Translations under genes and position numbers: made by a program
Part shown: piece by piece, positions 46,117 through 56,447 of the stretch
Layout: every line of letters starts with the position of its first letter
Position numbering within the stretch: position 1 is the stretch's first letter
The notes under the pieces: generated by a model
What the model was told of the DNA's origin: nothing
The model's input: the letters and a program-made list of their open reading frames with translations, nothing else
Databases searched by the model: none
Assembly (NCBI RefSeq): GCF_003385845.1
Contig: NZ_QRDJ01000006.1
Location: forward strand, 310,001-374,000
Origin: Kushneria indalinina DSM 14324
GTDB taxonomy: Bacteria > Pseudomonadota > Gammaproteobacteria > Pseudomonadales > Halomonadaceae
Direction: 5' to 3'
DNA: 64,000 nucleotides

Positions 46117-48417
46117 ATGCAGATCGCCGTGTTGACCGGATTTGTCCTGGCCATCCTTGTTCCTCTTCTATCGCGCTGCTGTGGCAGTCGTACCGGGCTG
46201 GTTCTGGCGCTTTATCCGGCAGCCGTGGCCTTCTGGCTGGTCTCACTGGCGCCGGAGGTACTGCAATCGGGCGGTATCTATTTTGAACAGGCCTGGGCAC
46301 CGAGTCTTGGGCTGAGCTTAAGTTTCTGGCTGGACGGTCTGTCGTTGCTGTTCGGTCTTTTGATCAGCGGCATCGGCACACTGATCATCATTTATGCCAG
46401 TGGTTATCTTCACGGTCACCCGCAGCTTGCCCGTTTTTATGTGCTGATCCTGTCCTTCATGTCCTCCATGCTCGGCGTGGTCATGGCGGACGGGTTGATG
46501 ACGCTGTTTGTCTTCTGGGAACTGACCAGTATTACCTCCTACCTGCTGATCGGCTTCAACCATGAGGATGCTGCCGCCCGCAAGTCGGCCCTGCAGGGGC
46601 TGCTGGTGACCTTTACCGGTGGTCTGGCGCTTCTGAGTGGCCTGATCCTGTTGAACGTGGTGGGCGGCAGCTGGTCGCTTCAGACGCTGCTCAGCGATGG
46701 TGAGGCGCTTCGCGAGCACGCCCTCTATCTGCCGATGCTGCTGTGCCTTCTGGGCGGTGCCTTTACCAAGTCGGCCCAGTTTCCCTTCCATTTCTGGCTG
46801 CCCAATGCCATGGCCGCCCCCACGCCGGTGTCGGCCTATCTGCACTCGGCCACCATGGTCAAGGCGGGTATTTATCTGATGGCGCGCCTGCAGCCCGGGC
46901 TTGGAGGCACCGAGGCCTGGATGACCATTCTCTGTGTTGTCGGTGCCATTACCATGGTCGTGGGGGCCTTCCTGGCCATCCGCTTTACCGGCATCAAGAA
47001 AGTGCTGGCCTACTCCACCATCATGGCGCTGGGCACATTGACCATGCTGCTGGGCATCGGCGGGGAGGCGGCGATGATCGCCTTTGTGACCTTTCTGGCC
47101 GCGCACTCCCTCTACAAGGGGGCATTGTTCATGGTGGCGGGGGCGCTCGATCACGAGACGGGCACCAAGGACATCGACGAGATGGGCGGTCTGCGCCGCG
47201 CCATGCCGGTTACGGCCCTGTGTGCGTTCGTGGCAGCCCTGTCGCTGGGCGGGGTGATCCCGCTGTTTGGTTTCGTCGCCAAGGAACTGATGTTCGAGGT
47301 CGTGCTCGATGCGCCGCGCTTCACCGGTTTCCTGATCGGCATGAGCCTGCTGGCCTCCGTTCTGGTAGTGGCCGCCGCCGGCATCGTGGCGCTGCGGCCC
47401 TTCTTTGGCGCACTCAAGCCCACACCAAAAGAGCCGCATGAGGCGCCGCTTGCCATGCTGGCCGGCCCCTGTGTGCTGGCGTGTCTGTCGCTGGTGCTGG
47501 GCTTCATGCCCTGGCTGGCGGGCGGGCCTCTTCTGGCTCCCGCTGCCAGTGCGGTCATGGGTGCTGAAGTGGTGACGGACCTGTATCTCTGGCACGGCAT
47601 CAATACGGCCCTGATGATGTCGATGTTCAGCCTCTGTGTCGGCCTGCTGGTGTGCTGGCGCTGGGCGAATGTAAGAGCCGTCATCCATCGTTTCAGCCCG
47701 ATACTGGATCGCGGGCCGGAAGCGGTGTACTGGAAGCTGATGGATCTGCTGGTGCGCGTGGCCGAGTGGCAGACCCGTCTGCTGCAGAGTGGCTACATGC
47801 GCAACTATCTGATTCTGACCCTGCTCACCTTTACGGGCCTGACCGGCTATACGCTGCTGGTACGCCACGGACCGGAGTTCGACATTACGCTTGATGTGCG
47901 TCTGCAGGAGGTGGTCGTAGCACTTGTCACGGCCGCCAGCGCGATCATGGCCTGCATGATGCGCTCGCGCCTGGCGGCCGTGGCCACCGCGGGCGTCATG
48001 GGCTTTGGGATCGCCCTTATCTTTTTGCTGTTCAGCGCGCCGGATCTGGCCATCACGCAGCTTCTGATCGAAACCCTGACCGTGATACTGCTCATTCTGG
48101 TGCTCTTTCGCATGCCGCAGTTTTCGAGTCTGTCGACACCCATGGAGCGTGCGCGCGATATGCTGGTCGCGGTCAGCACAGGTGTGCTCATGACGCTTTT
48201 GATACTGACTGTGCTCGCCCAGGATCTATTTACCCCCATCTCCGAATACATGATCGAAAACAGTGTGCCGCTGGGGCATGGCCATAACATCGTCAACGTG
48301 ATTCTGGTCGACTTCCGTGCCCTGGATACGCTGGGTGAAATCTTTGTACTGTCGCTGGCGGCAATCGGTGTGCTGGCCATGCTCAGACTGCAGGCAAAAG
48401 AGAAGAAGGCACCATGA
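46117..48417 (+). CDS. mnhA: Mrp antiporter subunit A (Mnh-type operon)
   Basis: The 766-residue, roughly 21-helix NuoL-like subunit is not fused to B, as in the seven-gene group 1 Mrp/Mnh systems (Bacillus MrpA is about 800 residues). It has [39 protein letters not shown] and the conserved Lys-containing helix [19 protein letters not shown]. The C-terminal MnhA extension has [21 protein letters not shown] and [16 protein letters not shown] strong AAGGAGAG site precedes the ATG. It overlaps mnhB by four bases. Confidence 0.95.
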   Translation: MQIAVLTGFVLAILVPLLSRCCGSRTGLVLALYPAAVAFWLVSLAPEVLQSGGIYFEQAWAPSLGLSLSFWLDGLSLLFGLLISGIGTLIIIYASGYLHGHPQLARFYVLILSFMSSMLGVVMADGLMTLFVFWELTSITSYLLIGFNHEDAAARKSALQGLLVTFTGGLALLSGLILLNVVGGSWSLQTLLSDGEALREHALYLPMLLCLLGGAFTKSAQFPFHFWLPNAMAAPTPVSAYLHSATMVKAGIYLMARLQPGLGGTEAWMTILCVVGAITMVVGAFLAIRFTGIKKVLAYSTIMALGTLTMLLGIGGEAAMIAFVTFLAAHSLYKGALFMVAGALDHETGTKDIDEMGGLRRAMPVTALCAFVAALSLGGVIPLFGFVAKELMFEVVLDAPRFTGFLIGMSLLASVLVVAAAGIVALRPFFGALKPTPKEPHEAPLAMLAGPCVLACLSLVLGFMPWLAGGPLLAPAASAVMGAEVVTDLYLWHGINTALMMSMFSLCVGLLVCWRWANVRAVIHRFSPILDRGPEAVYWKLMDLLVRVAEWQTRLLQSGYMRNYLILTLLTFTGLTGYTLLVRHGPEFDITLDVRLQEVVVALVTAASAIMACMMRSRLAAVATAGVMGFGIALIFLLFSAPDLAITQLLIETLTVILLILVLFRMPQFSSLSTPMERARDMLVAVSTGVLMTLLILTVLAQDLFTPISEYMIENSVPLGHGHNIVNVILVDFRALDTLGEIFVLSLAAIGVLAMLRLQAKEKKAP

Positions 48418-48833
48418 AAACAGGCACCCTGATCCTGACCGTAGCCGCCCAGATGCTGGTGCCGCTACAGATTCTGTTCTCTCTTTTTCTTTTACTGCGT
48501 GGCCACGACGAGCCCGGTGGTGGCTTCATTGCCGGGCTGGTCGTGGCAGGCGCCTTTGCGCTGCATCAGTTCGTCAATGGTCCGGAAGCCACCCGGCGCC
48601 TGCTGCGTGTCGATCCGCGTGACTGTATCGGTATTGGTCTGTTGCTGGGTGTCGGCTCGGCCTTTCCGGCTTGGTGGCAGGGCGAGGCGTTTCTGACCGC
48701 ACAGTGGTGGGACGTTCTGGGATTCAAGCTCTCGACGCCGTTGATTTTCGATATCGGCGTTTACCTGGTCGTACTGGGGTCGGTGTTGACGGCCGTGATC
48801 ACGCTGACGGAGGTCGACAAGGATGAGGCATGA
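48414..48833 (+). CDS. mnhB: Mrp antiporter subunit B (Mnh-type operon)
   Basis: The 139-residue, four-helix protein has the MnhB signature [21 protein letters not shown] near residues 23-43 and a C-terminal [17 protein letters not shown]. It is separate here, whereas the equivalent domain is fused to A in the leftward operon. It is coupled to mnhA by an ATGA overlap. Confidence 0.95.
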   Translation: MKTGTLILTVAAQMLVPLQILFSLFLLLRGHDEPGGGFIAGLVVAGAFALHQFVNGPEATRRLLRVDPRDCIGIGLLLGVGSAFPAWWQGEAFLTAQWWDVLGFKLSTPLIFDIGVYLVVLGSVLTAVITLTEVDKDEA

Positions 48834-48863
48834 CACGGGCGTATCATCAAGGGAGGGCGCACC

Positions 48864-49211
48864 ATGGAACCCATAATGGCGGTGGTCATTGGTGTGATCT
48901 ACGCCTCTGCCATTTACATGATGCTGCGGCGATCGATCGTCAAGCTGGTGATCGGGCTGATCCTGATTTCGAATGCGGCCAATCTGCTGATCTTTACGGT
49001 CGCCGGCATGACACGCGATGCGCCCCCGCTGATTCCGATGAACGGTGACCCGCTGGGCGATGTGGTTGCCGATCCGCTGCCGCAGGCACTGGTACTCACC
49101 GCGATCGTGATCGCCTTCGGCGTTCTGTCGTTCGCCGTGGTACTGATTCGCCGTGCCTACCAGATCGTCAGGGTCGATGATCTGGACCAGATGAAGGATA
49201 CCGATACGTGA
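48864..49211 (+). CDS. mnhC: Mrp antiporter subunit C (Mnh-type operon)
   Basis: The 115-residue NuoK-like subunit has three helices. The segments [16 protein letters not shown] and [21 protein letters not shown] match the MnhC family; the second is close to that of the leftward copy. An AGGGAGG site lies upstream. It overlaps mnhD by four bases. Confidence 0.95.
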   Translation: MEPIMAVVIGVIYASAIYMMLRRSIVKLVIGLILISNAANLLIFTVAGMTRDAPPLIPMNGDPLGDVVADPLPQALVLTAIVIAFGVLSFAVVLIRRAYQIVRVDDLDQMKDTDT

Positions 49212-50716
49212 GCCCGGAAGTAGCCCTCCCCATATTGATTCCCCTGACCGCGGGCGCGCTGTCGATGGCGTTCTGGCGCTCGCGCATGATGCAGCGATTG
49301 ATCGGCGTTGCCGGCACGGCGGCGCTGCTGGCCACCAGCCTCTGGCTTTTCGCCAGCGTACAGGAGCAGGGCCACGTCATCATGAACGCCGGCGGCTGGG
49401 CTGCGCCCTTCGGGATTACCCTGGTGGCGGATCACTTGAGTGCCATCATGGTGCTGCTGACCGGCATTATCGGCTTTGCCGTGGCGGTGTATTCACTGCC
49501 GACCATCGGGCGGGGGCATGAAACCTTTGGCTACTATCCGCTGCTGCACCTGCTGCTGGCGGGCGTGGCGGGCGCCTTTCTGACCGGCGACATCTTTAAC
49601 CTGTATGTCTGGTTTGAGGTAATGCTGCTGGCCTCCTTTGCGCTGTTGATCCTGGGCGGTGAGCGCGCCCAGATGGAAGGGGCCATCAAGTACGTCACGC
49701 TTAACCTGCTCTCATCCGTGATCTTTCTCAGTGCCATCGGGCTGCTTTACGGCCTGGTGGGCACGCTCAATATGGCCGATATCGCCCGTCGCGTCGCGCT
49801 GGTCGAGGACAATACGCTGATCGATATCGTCGCGGTCATGTTCATGATCTCGTTCGGCATCAAGGCGGCGGCCTTTCCGCTGTTTTTCTGGCTGCCGGCG
49901 GCCTATCACACCCCGCCGGTGGCGGTGTCGGCACTGTTTGCCGGGCTTCTGACCAAGGTGGGGGTCTACGCCCTGTTTCGTGTCTTCACCCTGATCTTCA
50001 ATCAGTCAGTGGATTTTACTCACGAAATCCTGCTGTGGGGCGCAGCACTGACCATGCTGACCGGTGTACTGGGGGCGGCGGCTCAGTTCGAGTTTCGCCG
50101 GATTCTGTCCTTTCATATCGTCAGCCAGATCGGCTACATGTTGATGGGGCTGGCCCTGTTTACGCCGCTGGCGCTGGTCGGTGGGGTGTTTTATATCCTT
50201 CACCACATCATCGTGAAGACCAACCTGTTTCTGATCAGCGGGATCGTCTACCGATTGAAGGGTACTCATGACCTCAAGAAGCTGGGCGGGGTCTACAAGG
50301 CCTGGCCATTGCTTGGGGTACTCTTTTTGATCCCGGCGCTGTCGCTGGCCGGGGTGCCTCCGCTGTCCGGCTTTTTTGCCAAGTTCGTCCTGATTCGCGC
50401 CAGCATCGAAGCCGGCGAAATCACTATTACGGTGATTGCACTGCTGGTGGGGCTATTGACGCTCTATTCGATGACCAAGATCTGGGCCGAGGTATTCTGG
50501 AAAAAGGCGCCCGATGAGGACAGTGCTGCAAAAAGGGTGGCCCCGGTTTCCCAGCGCCATCTCTGGCTCATGATCCTGCCGATTGTGGGGCTGGCAGCCT
50601 GTACGGTATTTATCGGGCTCAACGGTCAGCTTCTTTACGACGTGGCGGAAGCCTCTGCCGCGCAGCTTCTTGATCCACAGGGCTATATCGATGCCGTACT
50701 GGGAGAGCAGCCATGA
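49208..50716 (+). CDS. mnhD: Mrp antiporter subunit D (Mnh-type operon)
   Basis: The 502-residue, 14-helix NuoM/N-like subunit provides a proton path of the antiporter. It starts with GTG at 49208 inside the mnhC stop overlap. Characteristic elements are [17 protein letters not shown] with the conserved Glu, [21 protein letters not shown] with the conserved Lys, and [14 protein letters not shown]. It overlaps mnhE by four bases. Confidence 0.95.
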   Translation: MSPEVALPILIPLTAGALSMAFWRSRMMQRLIGVAGTAALLATSLWLFASVQEQGHVIMNAGGWAAPFGITLVADHLSAIMVLLTGIIGFAVAVYSLPTIGRGHETFGYYPLLHLLLAGVAGAFLTGDIFNLYVWFEVMLLASFALLILGGERAQMEGAIKYVTLNLLSSVIFLSAIGLLYGLVGTLNMADIARRVALVEDNTLIDIVAVMFMISFGIKAAAFPLFFWLPAAYHTPPVAVSALFAGLLTKVGVYALFRVFTLIFNQSVDFTHEILLWGAALTMLTGVLGAAAQFEFRRILSFHIVSQIGYMLMGLALFTPLALVGGVFYILHHIIVKTNLFLISGIVYRLKGTHDLKKLGGVYKAWPLLGVLFLIPALSLAGVPPLSGFFAKFVLIRASIEAGEITITVIALLVGLLTLYSMTKIWAEVFWKKAPDEDSAAKRVAPVSQRHLWLMILPIVGLAACTVFIGLNGQLLYDVAEASAAQLLDPQGYIDAVLGEQP

Positions 50717-51186
50717 CGGGGCTTTTATCCAATCTGTTGCTGGCGGTGGCCTGGATTGCCCTCAGCGGTGATTTCAGCATGGGGGGCATGCTGACCGGTC
50801 TGGCATTCGGCTATCTGGTCATCCTGCTGTTGCAAAATCAGCTTCCCGGTCTGAAGGGCTATGGTACGCGCCTGCCGAGACTAGTGTCCTTTGTCTTCTA
50901 TTTTCTGCGCGAGCTTTTCATGGCCAATTTCAAGGTCGCCTTTGACGTGATCACACCGCCCTGGCACATGAAGCCTGGTGTCATCGCGTTTGAGCTTGCG
51001 GCGAAGACCGATCTTGAAATTGCGTTTGTGGCCAATCTGATTTCGCTGACGCCGGGCACGCTGAGTCTGGATATCTCCGACGATCGGCAGGTGCTGTTCA
51101 TTCATGCCATGTTCCTTGATGACGAGCAGGCCCTGCGAAAGGACCTTCAGGAGATGGAACGTCGGGCACTGGCGGTGTTGCGATGA
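50713..51186 (+). CDS. mnhE: Mrp antiporter subunit E (Mnh-type operon)
   Basis: The 157-residue subunit has two or three N-terminal helices and the MnhE signature [21 protein letters not shown] with the following [13 protein letters not shown]. It is translationally coupled to mnhD. Confidence 0.94.
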   Translation: MTGLLSNLLLAVAWIALSGDFSMGGMLTGLAFGYLVILLLQNQLPGLKGYGTRLPRLVSFVFYFLRELFMANFKVAFDVITPPWHMKPGVIAFELAAKTDLEIAFVANLISLTPGTLSLDISDDRQVLFIHAMFLDDEQALRKDLQEMERRALAVLR

Positions 51187-51217
51187 CCGCGATGATCAAA
51201 GACATGACGAGGGACAC

Positions 51218-51487
51218 ATGCAGATACTGATCCATTTGAGTTTTGCCATTCTGGCCATCTCCATGGTGCTCTGCTTCGTGCGCCTGGTGATCGGCCCCAG
51301 CCTGCCGGATCGGGTCGTCGCGCTGGAGCTCTTGTCGATGATCATCGTTGGGATTATCGGCATCCACGCCCTTCAAAGCGATGAAACCAGCTTTCTGGAT
51401 GTCGCCATTGTCGTGGCCCTGATGTCCTTTCTGGCAACCGTCGGGTTCGCCCGCTTTCTGGAGCGAGGAGGCCGTCGCGATGATTGA
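51218..51487 (+). CDS. mnhF: Mrp antiporter subunit F (Mnh-type operon)
   Basis: The 89-residue, three-helix subunit starts MQILIHLSFAILAISM at 51218 with a GAGGG site; the open frame runs upstream to 51104 inside mnhE without family similarity. The MnhF motif RLVIGPSLPDRVVALELL is clear. Its last codons overlap an ATG at 51480 that would be the normal mnhG start. Confidence 0.94.
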   Translation: MQILIHLSFAILAISMVLCFVRLVIGPSLPDRVVALELLSMIIVGIIGIHALQSDETSFLDVAIVVALMSFLATVGFARFLERGGRRDD

Positions 51488-51506
51488 ATTACTCTAGGGT
51501 TTTCTG

Positions 51507-51920
51507 TTGGTAGTGGGCTCTCTTTTCATGTTGATTGCCTCGCTCGGGATTGCACGACTGCCGGATCTGTTGACCCGCATGCACGCCTCCACCAAGGGCG
51601 CGTCCCTGGGCGTCATGCTGCTGATGGCAGCAGTGGCGCTGCACTTTCTGGAAGAGGTCGTGTTTGCCCGAACGATTGCCATCACCTTCTTTGTACTGAT
51701 GACCGCCCCCGTTGCAGCCCATGCCATCGGTCGTGCCGGGTACTTTGTGGGTATCGAGCTATGGAAGGGAACCCTCAAGGATGAGCTTCGGCCCAATTAC
51801 AATCCCTTGAGTCATCGGCTGCATAGCGGTCTGAAAAAGCCAGCGAAGGGTGCAGATACCGAAGCGCGTGATGACGTTAACAGTGAAGGTGGCAAGGGCG
51901 ACTCCGACACCAGGGCCTGA
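51507..51920 (+). CDS. mnhG: Mrp antiporter subunit G (Mnh-type operon), interrupted N-terminus
   Basis: The MnhG signature (IARLPDLLTRMHASTKGASLG) and two further helices are present, with a charged tail of about 40 residues. The expected start is the ATG at 51480 overlapping mnhF, but that frame reads M-I-E-L-L-stop (TAG at 51495-51497) before continuing in the same frame with GFLLVVGSLFMLIASLG. The upstream residues and those after the TAG both align with the intact paralogue phaG, so the stop lies within the first membrane helix. Translation could reinitiate at TTG 51507 or GTG 51513, with AGGG at 51496-51499 as a Shine-Dalgarno, giving about 135 residues with a shortened first helix. Otherwise it is a very young pseudogene or a sequencing error. 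Confidence 0.75.
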   Translation: MVVGSLFMLIASLGIARLPDLLTRMHASTKGASLGVMLLMAAVALHFLEEVVFARTIAITFFVLMTAPVAAHAIGRAGYFVGIELWKGTLKDELRPNYNPLSHRLHSGLKKPAKGADTEARDDVNSEGGKGDSDTRA

Positions 51921-51983
51921 CATATCGTCAGGCGCCGGGCGTTGCTATGCTGGTTTCACCACTTCCTGGATATCGATCCTGTC

Positions 51984-52442
51984 ATGCTCTCTGGAAAAAA
52001 GATTGTGGCACTGCCCTGGCTTTTGGGCATTGCCGGACTAACCCCCTTTATCGGTCTTGCCGCCGTTGTTCTGCTCGCAGTGCCCGGGTGGCAGGCCATC
52101 GCCCTGCAGGCCTTTCTCTACTACAGCGCGGTCATACTCTCGTTTCTGGGCGGCATCCACTGGGGCGTGGCGATGAGCCTTGATCATGAGGGCGGCCATC
52201 ACTTCAGCTCGCGCATGATGGTGGCCATGGCGCCTTCACTGCTGGCCTGGCCGGCGCTCATGCTCAGCCCCCGGTTTGCGCTTCTGGCCCTGATGACAGG
52301 ATTTCTGCTGATCCGCCTGTATGAAGCACAGGCCGATAGCGTGGAACGCCTGCCCCCCTGGTATACGTCGTTGCGCACACTGCTGACGGTGGTGGTGGTA
52401 GTGGCGCACCTGTCCATTCTGCTGTTATTGACGCTGACGTAA
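51984..52442 (+). CDS. DUF3429 family membrane protein
   Basis: This 152-residue inner-membrane protein of unknown function has about five helices. The family segments LPWLLGIAGLTPFIGLA and YSAVILSFLGGIHWGVAMS are present, and it ends in a final hydrophobic helix without a tail. The ATG at 51984 (MLSGKKIVALPW) is preferred to an in-frame ATG at 51942, which would add a non-hydrophobic, unconserved 14 residues. It lies 63 bases after mnhG in the same direction and could be read through from the antiporter operon. Confidence 0.82.
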   Translation: MLSGKKIVALPWLLGIAGLTPFIGLAAVVLLAVPGWQAIALQAFLYYSAVILSFLGGIHWGVAMSLDHEGGHHFSSRMMVAMAPSLLAWPALMLSPRFALLALMTGFLLIRLYEAQADSVERLPPWYTSLRTLLTVVVVVAHLSILLLLTLT

Positions 52443-52560
52443 TTCCTGAAACATCACGACGATGTCGGACAGCGGCATGGTTGTAACAATGTGTCTTAAA
52501 TAAAGCTGAAAGCTGTATGGCAGGTTTAATACCTGATTATTTTTTGACTGGTCACCCTAT

Positions 52561-52600
52561 AAAAAAACGCCTGCGCTAAATAGCGCGAGGCGTTTTTTTA
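52561..52600. terminator. Strong bidirectional terminator before the polysaccharide cluster
   Basis: A run of seven A, ACGCC arm (ending 52571) and its complement GGCGT plus seven T form a long stem enclosing a second GCGC-containing arm. It closes the antiporter/DUF3429 transcription unit. The following 52601-52895 stretch is AT-rich and probably carries the promoter of rfbB, but no clear -35/-10 pair stands out. Confidence 0.88.
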
Positions 52601-52895
52601 TATAGTACTTCCTACAACATTCCATCCTTTTGTTGAGTCGGACTGACACTCTTTGACTTATATTAAATAAGTTAAGAATTCATGGCAGTTTCGGCACAAC
52701 ACACGATCTTTTCATTTGTCTATCCTCGGTTTCACAGTGCAATAAATGTTGGCTGAAGTTCCATGGGCGTTAATATTATTATGCTGATGTTAATTGCCAT
52801 CGAAATCAGGCCGTCCGCCGTAGATGAATATATTCTTGAACTGCGATCCTTATATTAGTCAGGGTCGAGTGCAGGGGATTTAGGGATGAAGAATC

Positions 52896-53966
52896 ATGCA
52901 GACAGTTATCGTCACCGGAGGGGCCGGCTTCATCGGCTCGGCACTGATACGGCATCTTATCGCCAACGATACATGTCGCATTGTTAACGTCGACTGCCTG
53001 ACCTACGCCGGCCATACCGCCACGTTGCGAGATATTGATCAGGACCCTCGCTACTGTCTGGAACAGGTGGATATCCGTGATCGCTCGGCGCTGGATCGAC
53101 TGTTTTCAGATTATCAGCCGGATGTCGTGGTTCATCTGGCCGCGGAATCGCATGTGGACCGCTCCATTGATGGTCCGGCCGTCTTTATCGATACCAATAT
53201 CGTGGGTGTCTTCAATCTGCTGGATGCCGCGCGCACCTGGTATGAAAGCCTTGAAGGCGAGCTGCGCGCGCGCTTTCGCTTTCATCATGTCTCAACGGAT
53301 GAGGTGTTTGGCGATCTGTTACCGGATGCCGCACCCTTCAGTGAAACGTCGCCCTACGCGCCCAGCTCTCCGTACGCCGCCAGCAAGGCCAGTGCCGATC
53401 ATCTGGTGCGTGCATGGCAGCGTACCTATGGGCTGCCCACCCTGATCACGAACTGCTCGAACAACTACGGCCCCTGGCATTTTCCCGAGAAGCTGATTCC
53501 GCTGGTGATTCTCAATGCCCTGCAGGGGCGTGATATCCCGGTGTACGGGGAAGGTCATCAGATCCGTGACTGGCTGTTCGTCGAGGACCATGCACGCGCG
53601 CTGCATCTGGTCATGCAGCAGGGAACGATCGGTAGCAGCTACAACATTGGCGGCCATGAAGAGCGTCGCAATATCGACGTGGTGACCACCATCTGTGATG
53701 TGCTCGAGCGTCTTGAGGTGCCACACCCTGAAGGGGTCAACCGCTTCCATGATCTCATCACCCACGTGGCGGATCGTCCAGGGCATGACCGGCGCTATGC
53801 GATCGATGCCTCGCATATCGAGCGCGAGCTGGGCTGGCGCCCACAGGAGAGCTTCGAAAGCGGTATTGAAAAGACCGTGCAATGGTTTCTGAGTCATGGC
53901 GACTGGTGTCAGGGCGTCGAGAATGATCAAACCCGCCAGCGTCAGGGACTTGGGGCTACAGCATGA
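52896..53966 (+). CDS. rfbB: dTDP-glucose 4,6-dehydratase
   Basis: RfbB (RmlB) converts dTDP-D-glucose to dTDP-4-keto-6-deoxy-D-glucose. The 356-residue extended SDR has the NAD motif GGAGFIGS at residues 8-15, [13 protein letters not shown], the STDEVFGDL active-site segment, and the YxxxK pair in SPYAASKAS. It heads the polysaccharide cluster and overlaps rfbA by four bases. rfbC and rfbD (rhamnose branch) are absent, so the keto sugar is passed to the aminotransferase two genes downstream. Confidence 0.96.
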   Translation: MQTVIVTGGAGFIGSALIRHLIANDTCRIVNVDCLTYAGHTATLRDIDQDPRYCLEQVDIRDRSALDRLFSDYQPDVVVHLAAESHVDRSIDGPAVFIDTNIVGVFNLLDAARTWYESLEGELRARFRFHHVSTDEVFGDLLPDAAPFSETSPYAPSSPYAASKASADHLVRAWQRTYGLPTLITNCSNNYGPWHFPEKLIPLVILNALQGRDIPVYGEGHQIRDWLFVEDHARALHLVMQQGTIGSSYNIGGHEERRNIDVVTTICDVLERLEVPHPEGVNRFHDLITHVADRPGHDRRYAIDASHIERELGWRPQESFESGIEKTVQWFLSHGDWCQGVENDQTRQRQGLGATA

Positions 53967-54832
53967 AGGGAATTATTCTGGCCGGCGGCAGCGGTACACG
54001 GCTGTATCCGCTGACGCTTGGCGTTTCAAAGCAGCTTCTGCCCATCCACGACAAGCCGATGATCTACTATCCGCTGTCGATACTGATGCTGGCCGGTATC
54101 CGGGAAGTGCTGATCATTACCACCCCCGATGAGCAGTGTCTGTTCCAGCGTCTGCTGGGCGATGGCGCGCGCTTTGGGATATCGATCGAATACGCCGCCC
54201 AGCCCAGCCCCGACGGTCTGGCGCAGGCGTTTCTCATCGGTGATTCGTTTATCGGCAACGACAGTGTCTGCCTGATTCTGGGCGACAACATCTTCTACGG
54301 TCACGGGGTTGTTCCGCGGCTCAAGCGTGCGGTGGCGCGCAGCACCGGTGCCACCATCTTTGGGTATCAGGTGCGTGATCCCGAGCGCTTTGGTGTCGTG
54401 GAATTCGACAGTGATCAGCGCGTGCTGTCGCTGGAAGAGAAGCCCAGCCAGCCGAAATCACGCTACGCCGTGACCGGTCTCTATTTTTACGACAATGATG
54501 TCGTGGATATTGCCCGTGACGTCAAACCGTCGCATCGCGGCGAGCTCGAGATTACCAGTGTCAATCAGGCCTATCTGGAGCGGGGCGATCTTAATGTCGA
54601 ACTGCTGGGGCGCGGGTTTGCCTGGCTCGATACCGGCACTCATGAAAGTCTGCTGGAAGCCGCACAGTTTGTTGAAACCATCGAAAAGCGCCAGGGCTAC
54701 AAGGTGGCCTGTCTCGAAGAGATCGCCTGGCGTAACGGCTGGATCGATGGTGACGCCCTGATGGCGGAAGGTCGCGCACTGGAGAAAAACGGTTACGGGC
54801 AGTACCTGATCTCGTTGCTGGAGTCACCATGA
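53963..54832 (+). CDS. rfbA: Glucose-1-phosphate thymidylyltransferase
   Basis: RfbA (RmlA) makes dTDP-glucose from dTTP and glucose-1-phosphate, supplying rfbB. The 289-residue product has the nucleotidyltransferase motif [14 protein letters not shown] near residue 5, [25 protein letters not shown] and the [15 protein letters not shown] segment. The length is the family standard. It is coupled to both neighbours by ATGA overlaps. Confidence 0.97.
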   Translation: MKGIILAGGSGTRLYPLTLGVSKQLLPIHDKPMIYYPLSILMLAGIREVLIITTPDEQCLFQRLLGDGARFGISIEYAAQPSPDGLAQAFLIGDSFIGNDSVCLILGDNIFYGHGVVPRLKRAVARSTGATIFGYQVRDPERFGVVEFDSDQRVLSLEEKPSQPKSRYAVTGLYFYDNDVVDIARDVKPSHRGELEITSVNQAYLERGDLNVELLGRGFAWLDTGTHESLLEAAQFVETIEKRQGYKVACLEEIAWRNGWIDGDALMAEGRALEKNGYGQYLISLLESP

Positions 54833-55914
54833 TCCCCTTTACGCGCCCCTTTCTGCCCCCCGAGGCGGACTACCAGCGCTATATCAACGACATGTTTTCC
54901 CGGCAGTGGCTCACCAATCATGGGCCGCTGGTGCAATCCCTTGAGGAGCATCTCCGGGGCTTTCTCGAGATCGAACATTGTCACTTTGTCGCCAACGGCA
55001 CGCTGGCGCTGCAGCTGGCCTTCAAGGCGCTGGCGCTGGAAGGCGAGGTCATCACGACGCCGTTCTCCTTTGTGGCAACCCTCAATGCGCTGTTGTGGGA
55101 AGGGCTCACGCCGATATTTGCCGATATTGATCCACAGACGCTGACGCTTGATCCGGCACGCATTGAGGCGGCGATCACGCCAAATACCTCCGCGATTCTG
55201 GCCACGCATATCTATGGCCATCCCTGCGATGTAGAAGCCATCGAGGCCATTGCCCGGCGTCACGATCTGAAGGTCATCTATGACGGTGCGCATGCCTTCG
55301 GGTCGCGCCATCAGGGCCGCAGCCTGCTGGATTATGGCGACATCAGCATCACCAGTTTTCATGCGACCAAGCTCTTTCACACCATCGAAGGCGGGGCGCT
55401 GTTTACCCGCAGTGAGGTTCTGAGCGAGCGCATCGCGTCGCTGCGTGCCTTTGGTCAGGCCGGGGGGGCCGGCATCAATGCCAAGGGCTCCGAGGCCCAC
55501 GCCGCCATGGGGCTGGCGCTGTGGCCCTGGATTGATCATATCCTTGGCAGCCGTGCCGACATTGCCGGGGTCTACGATCGATGGATCGATCAGCGTGACC
55601 TGCCGGTAACGCGTCCGGACGTGCTGGCCGGGACCGAGATCAATCATGCCTATTATCCCATCCTGCTGCGCAGTGAAGCGCAGCTGGAGAGGGTGGTGCA
55701 CTATATGGCCGAGCGGGAAATCCATCCGCGTCGTTATTTCCATCCCGCGCTTAACCGTGTCGACACCCTGAGCGGCGCGACAGCTGAAATGCCGGTGGCG
55801 GAAGATATCGCCTCGCGCGTGCTTTGCCTGCCCAATTTTGTGGCCATGACCGGTGAGGATGCCGAGCAGGTCATGCGTCATCTCGAAGATGCCCTGCTAC
55901 TGGAGACCGCATGA
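54829..55914 (+). CDS. DegT/DnrJ/EryC1-family sugar aminotransferase (VioA/WecE-like)
   Basis: This PLP enzyme should transaminate the 4-keto group made by RfbB, giving a dTDP-4-amino-4,6-dideoxyhexose. The 361-residue product has [16 protein letters not shown] for PLP phosphate binding, [14 protein letters not shown] and the Schiff-base lysine in [14 protein letters not shown]. No 3,4-ketoisomerase gene lies in the cluster, so amination at C4 rather than C3 is expected. Whether the product has the gluco (viosamine, VioA) or galacto (Fuc4N, WecE) configuration cannot be read from the sequence. It overlaps both neighbours by four bases. Confidence 0.88.
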   Translation: MIPFTRPFLPPEADYQRYINDMFSRQWLTNHGPLVQSLEEHLRGFLEIEHCHFVANGTLALQLAFKALALEGEVITTPFSFVATLNALLWEGLTPIFADIDPQTLTLDPARIEAAITPNTSAILATHIYGHPCDVEAIEAIARRHDLKVIYDGAHAFGSRHQGRSLLDYGDISITSFHATKLFHTIEGGALFTRSEVLSERIASLRAFGQAGGAGINAKGSEAHAAMGLALWPWIDHILGSRADIAGVYDRWIDQRDLPVTRPDVLAGTEINHAYYPILLRSEAQLERVVHYMAEREIHPRRYFHPALNRVDTLSGATAEMPVAEDIASRVLCLPNFVAMTGEDAEQVMRHLEDALLLETA

Positions 55915-56447
55915 GTCAGGATGCCCCCGAACTTGCCTTTCATCACCACCGCGACCGTGCGCTGTCGCCGGAGGCATTTTTGCGCTTTATCGAGCAGGTC
56001 GAGAAGGAGTTCGAGCCGCCCCTCTCAAGGCAGCATCACCTGCCTGACTATGCGGACAAGCTGCTGCGTCTGGCCGAGGTTGATTATGTGCTGGAGGATG
56101 ATGAAGTGGTTGCCGCCATCGCCTGCTACGCCAATGATCGTGAGCACCATCAGGCCTATGCCACCTTCTTTGGTGTGCTACCGAGCCATCGCGGCAGCGG
56201 CATCGCCAGGCCGCTGCTGTCGAAGGGGATCGAATCCTGTCGGCAGGCCGGTATGCATCACCTGCGGGCAAGAACGTGGCATCGCGGCAAAATCCTGGCC
56301 TTCTATGAGGACATGGGGTTTGTGATCGATCGGGTGGAAACCAACGAGTGGGGCGTTGAGTCGTTGCAGCTGATCATGGCACTCCGGGATCTGCCCGCCG
56401 ACGCGACGCACCGTGATGGCGACGGCGCTCACAGGGAGGAGTCATGA
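55911..56447 (+). CDS. GNAT-family acyltransferase, probably amino-sugar N-acetyltransferase
   Basis: The 178-residue protein has the GNAT acetyl-CoA signature SHRGSGIARPLL near residue 88, followed by helix 3 and FYEDMGFVIDRV, the C-terminal GNAT element. Its place directly after the sugar aminotransferase suggests that it N-acetylates the new 4-amino group, as WecD does for dTDP-Fuc4N. The overall sequence is not clearly WecD, so the substrate is inferred from context. It overlaps its neighbours by four bases on both sides. Confidence 0.8.
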   Translation: MSQDAPELAFHHHRDRALSPEAFLRFIEQVEKEFEPPLSRQHHLPDYADKLLRLAEVDYVLEDDEVVAAIACYANDREHHQAYATFFGVLPSHRGSGIARPLLSKGIESCRQAGMHHLRARTWHRGKILAFYEDMGFVIDRVETNEWGVESLQLIMALRDLPADATHRDGDGAHREES

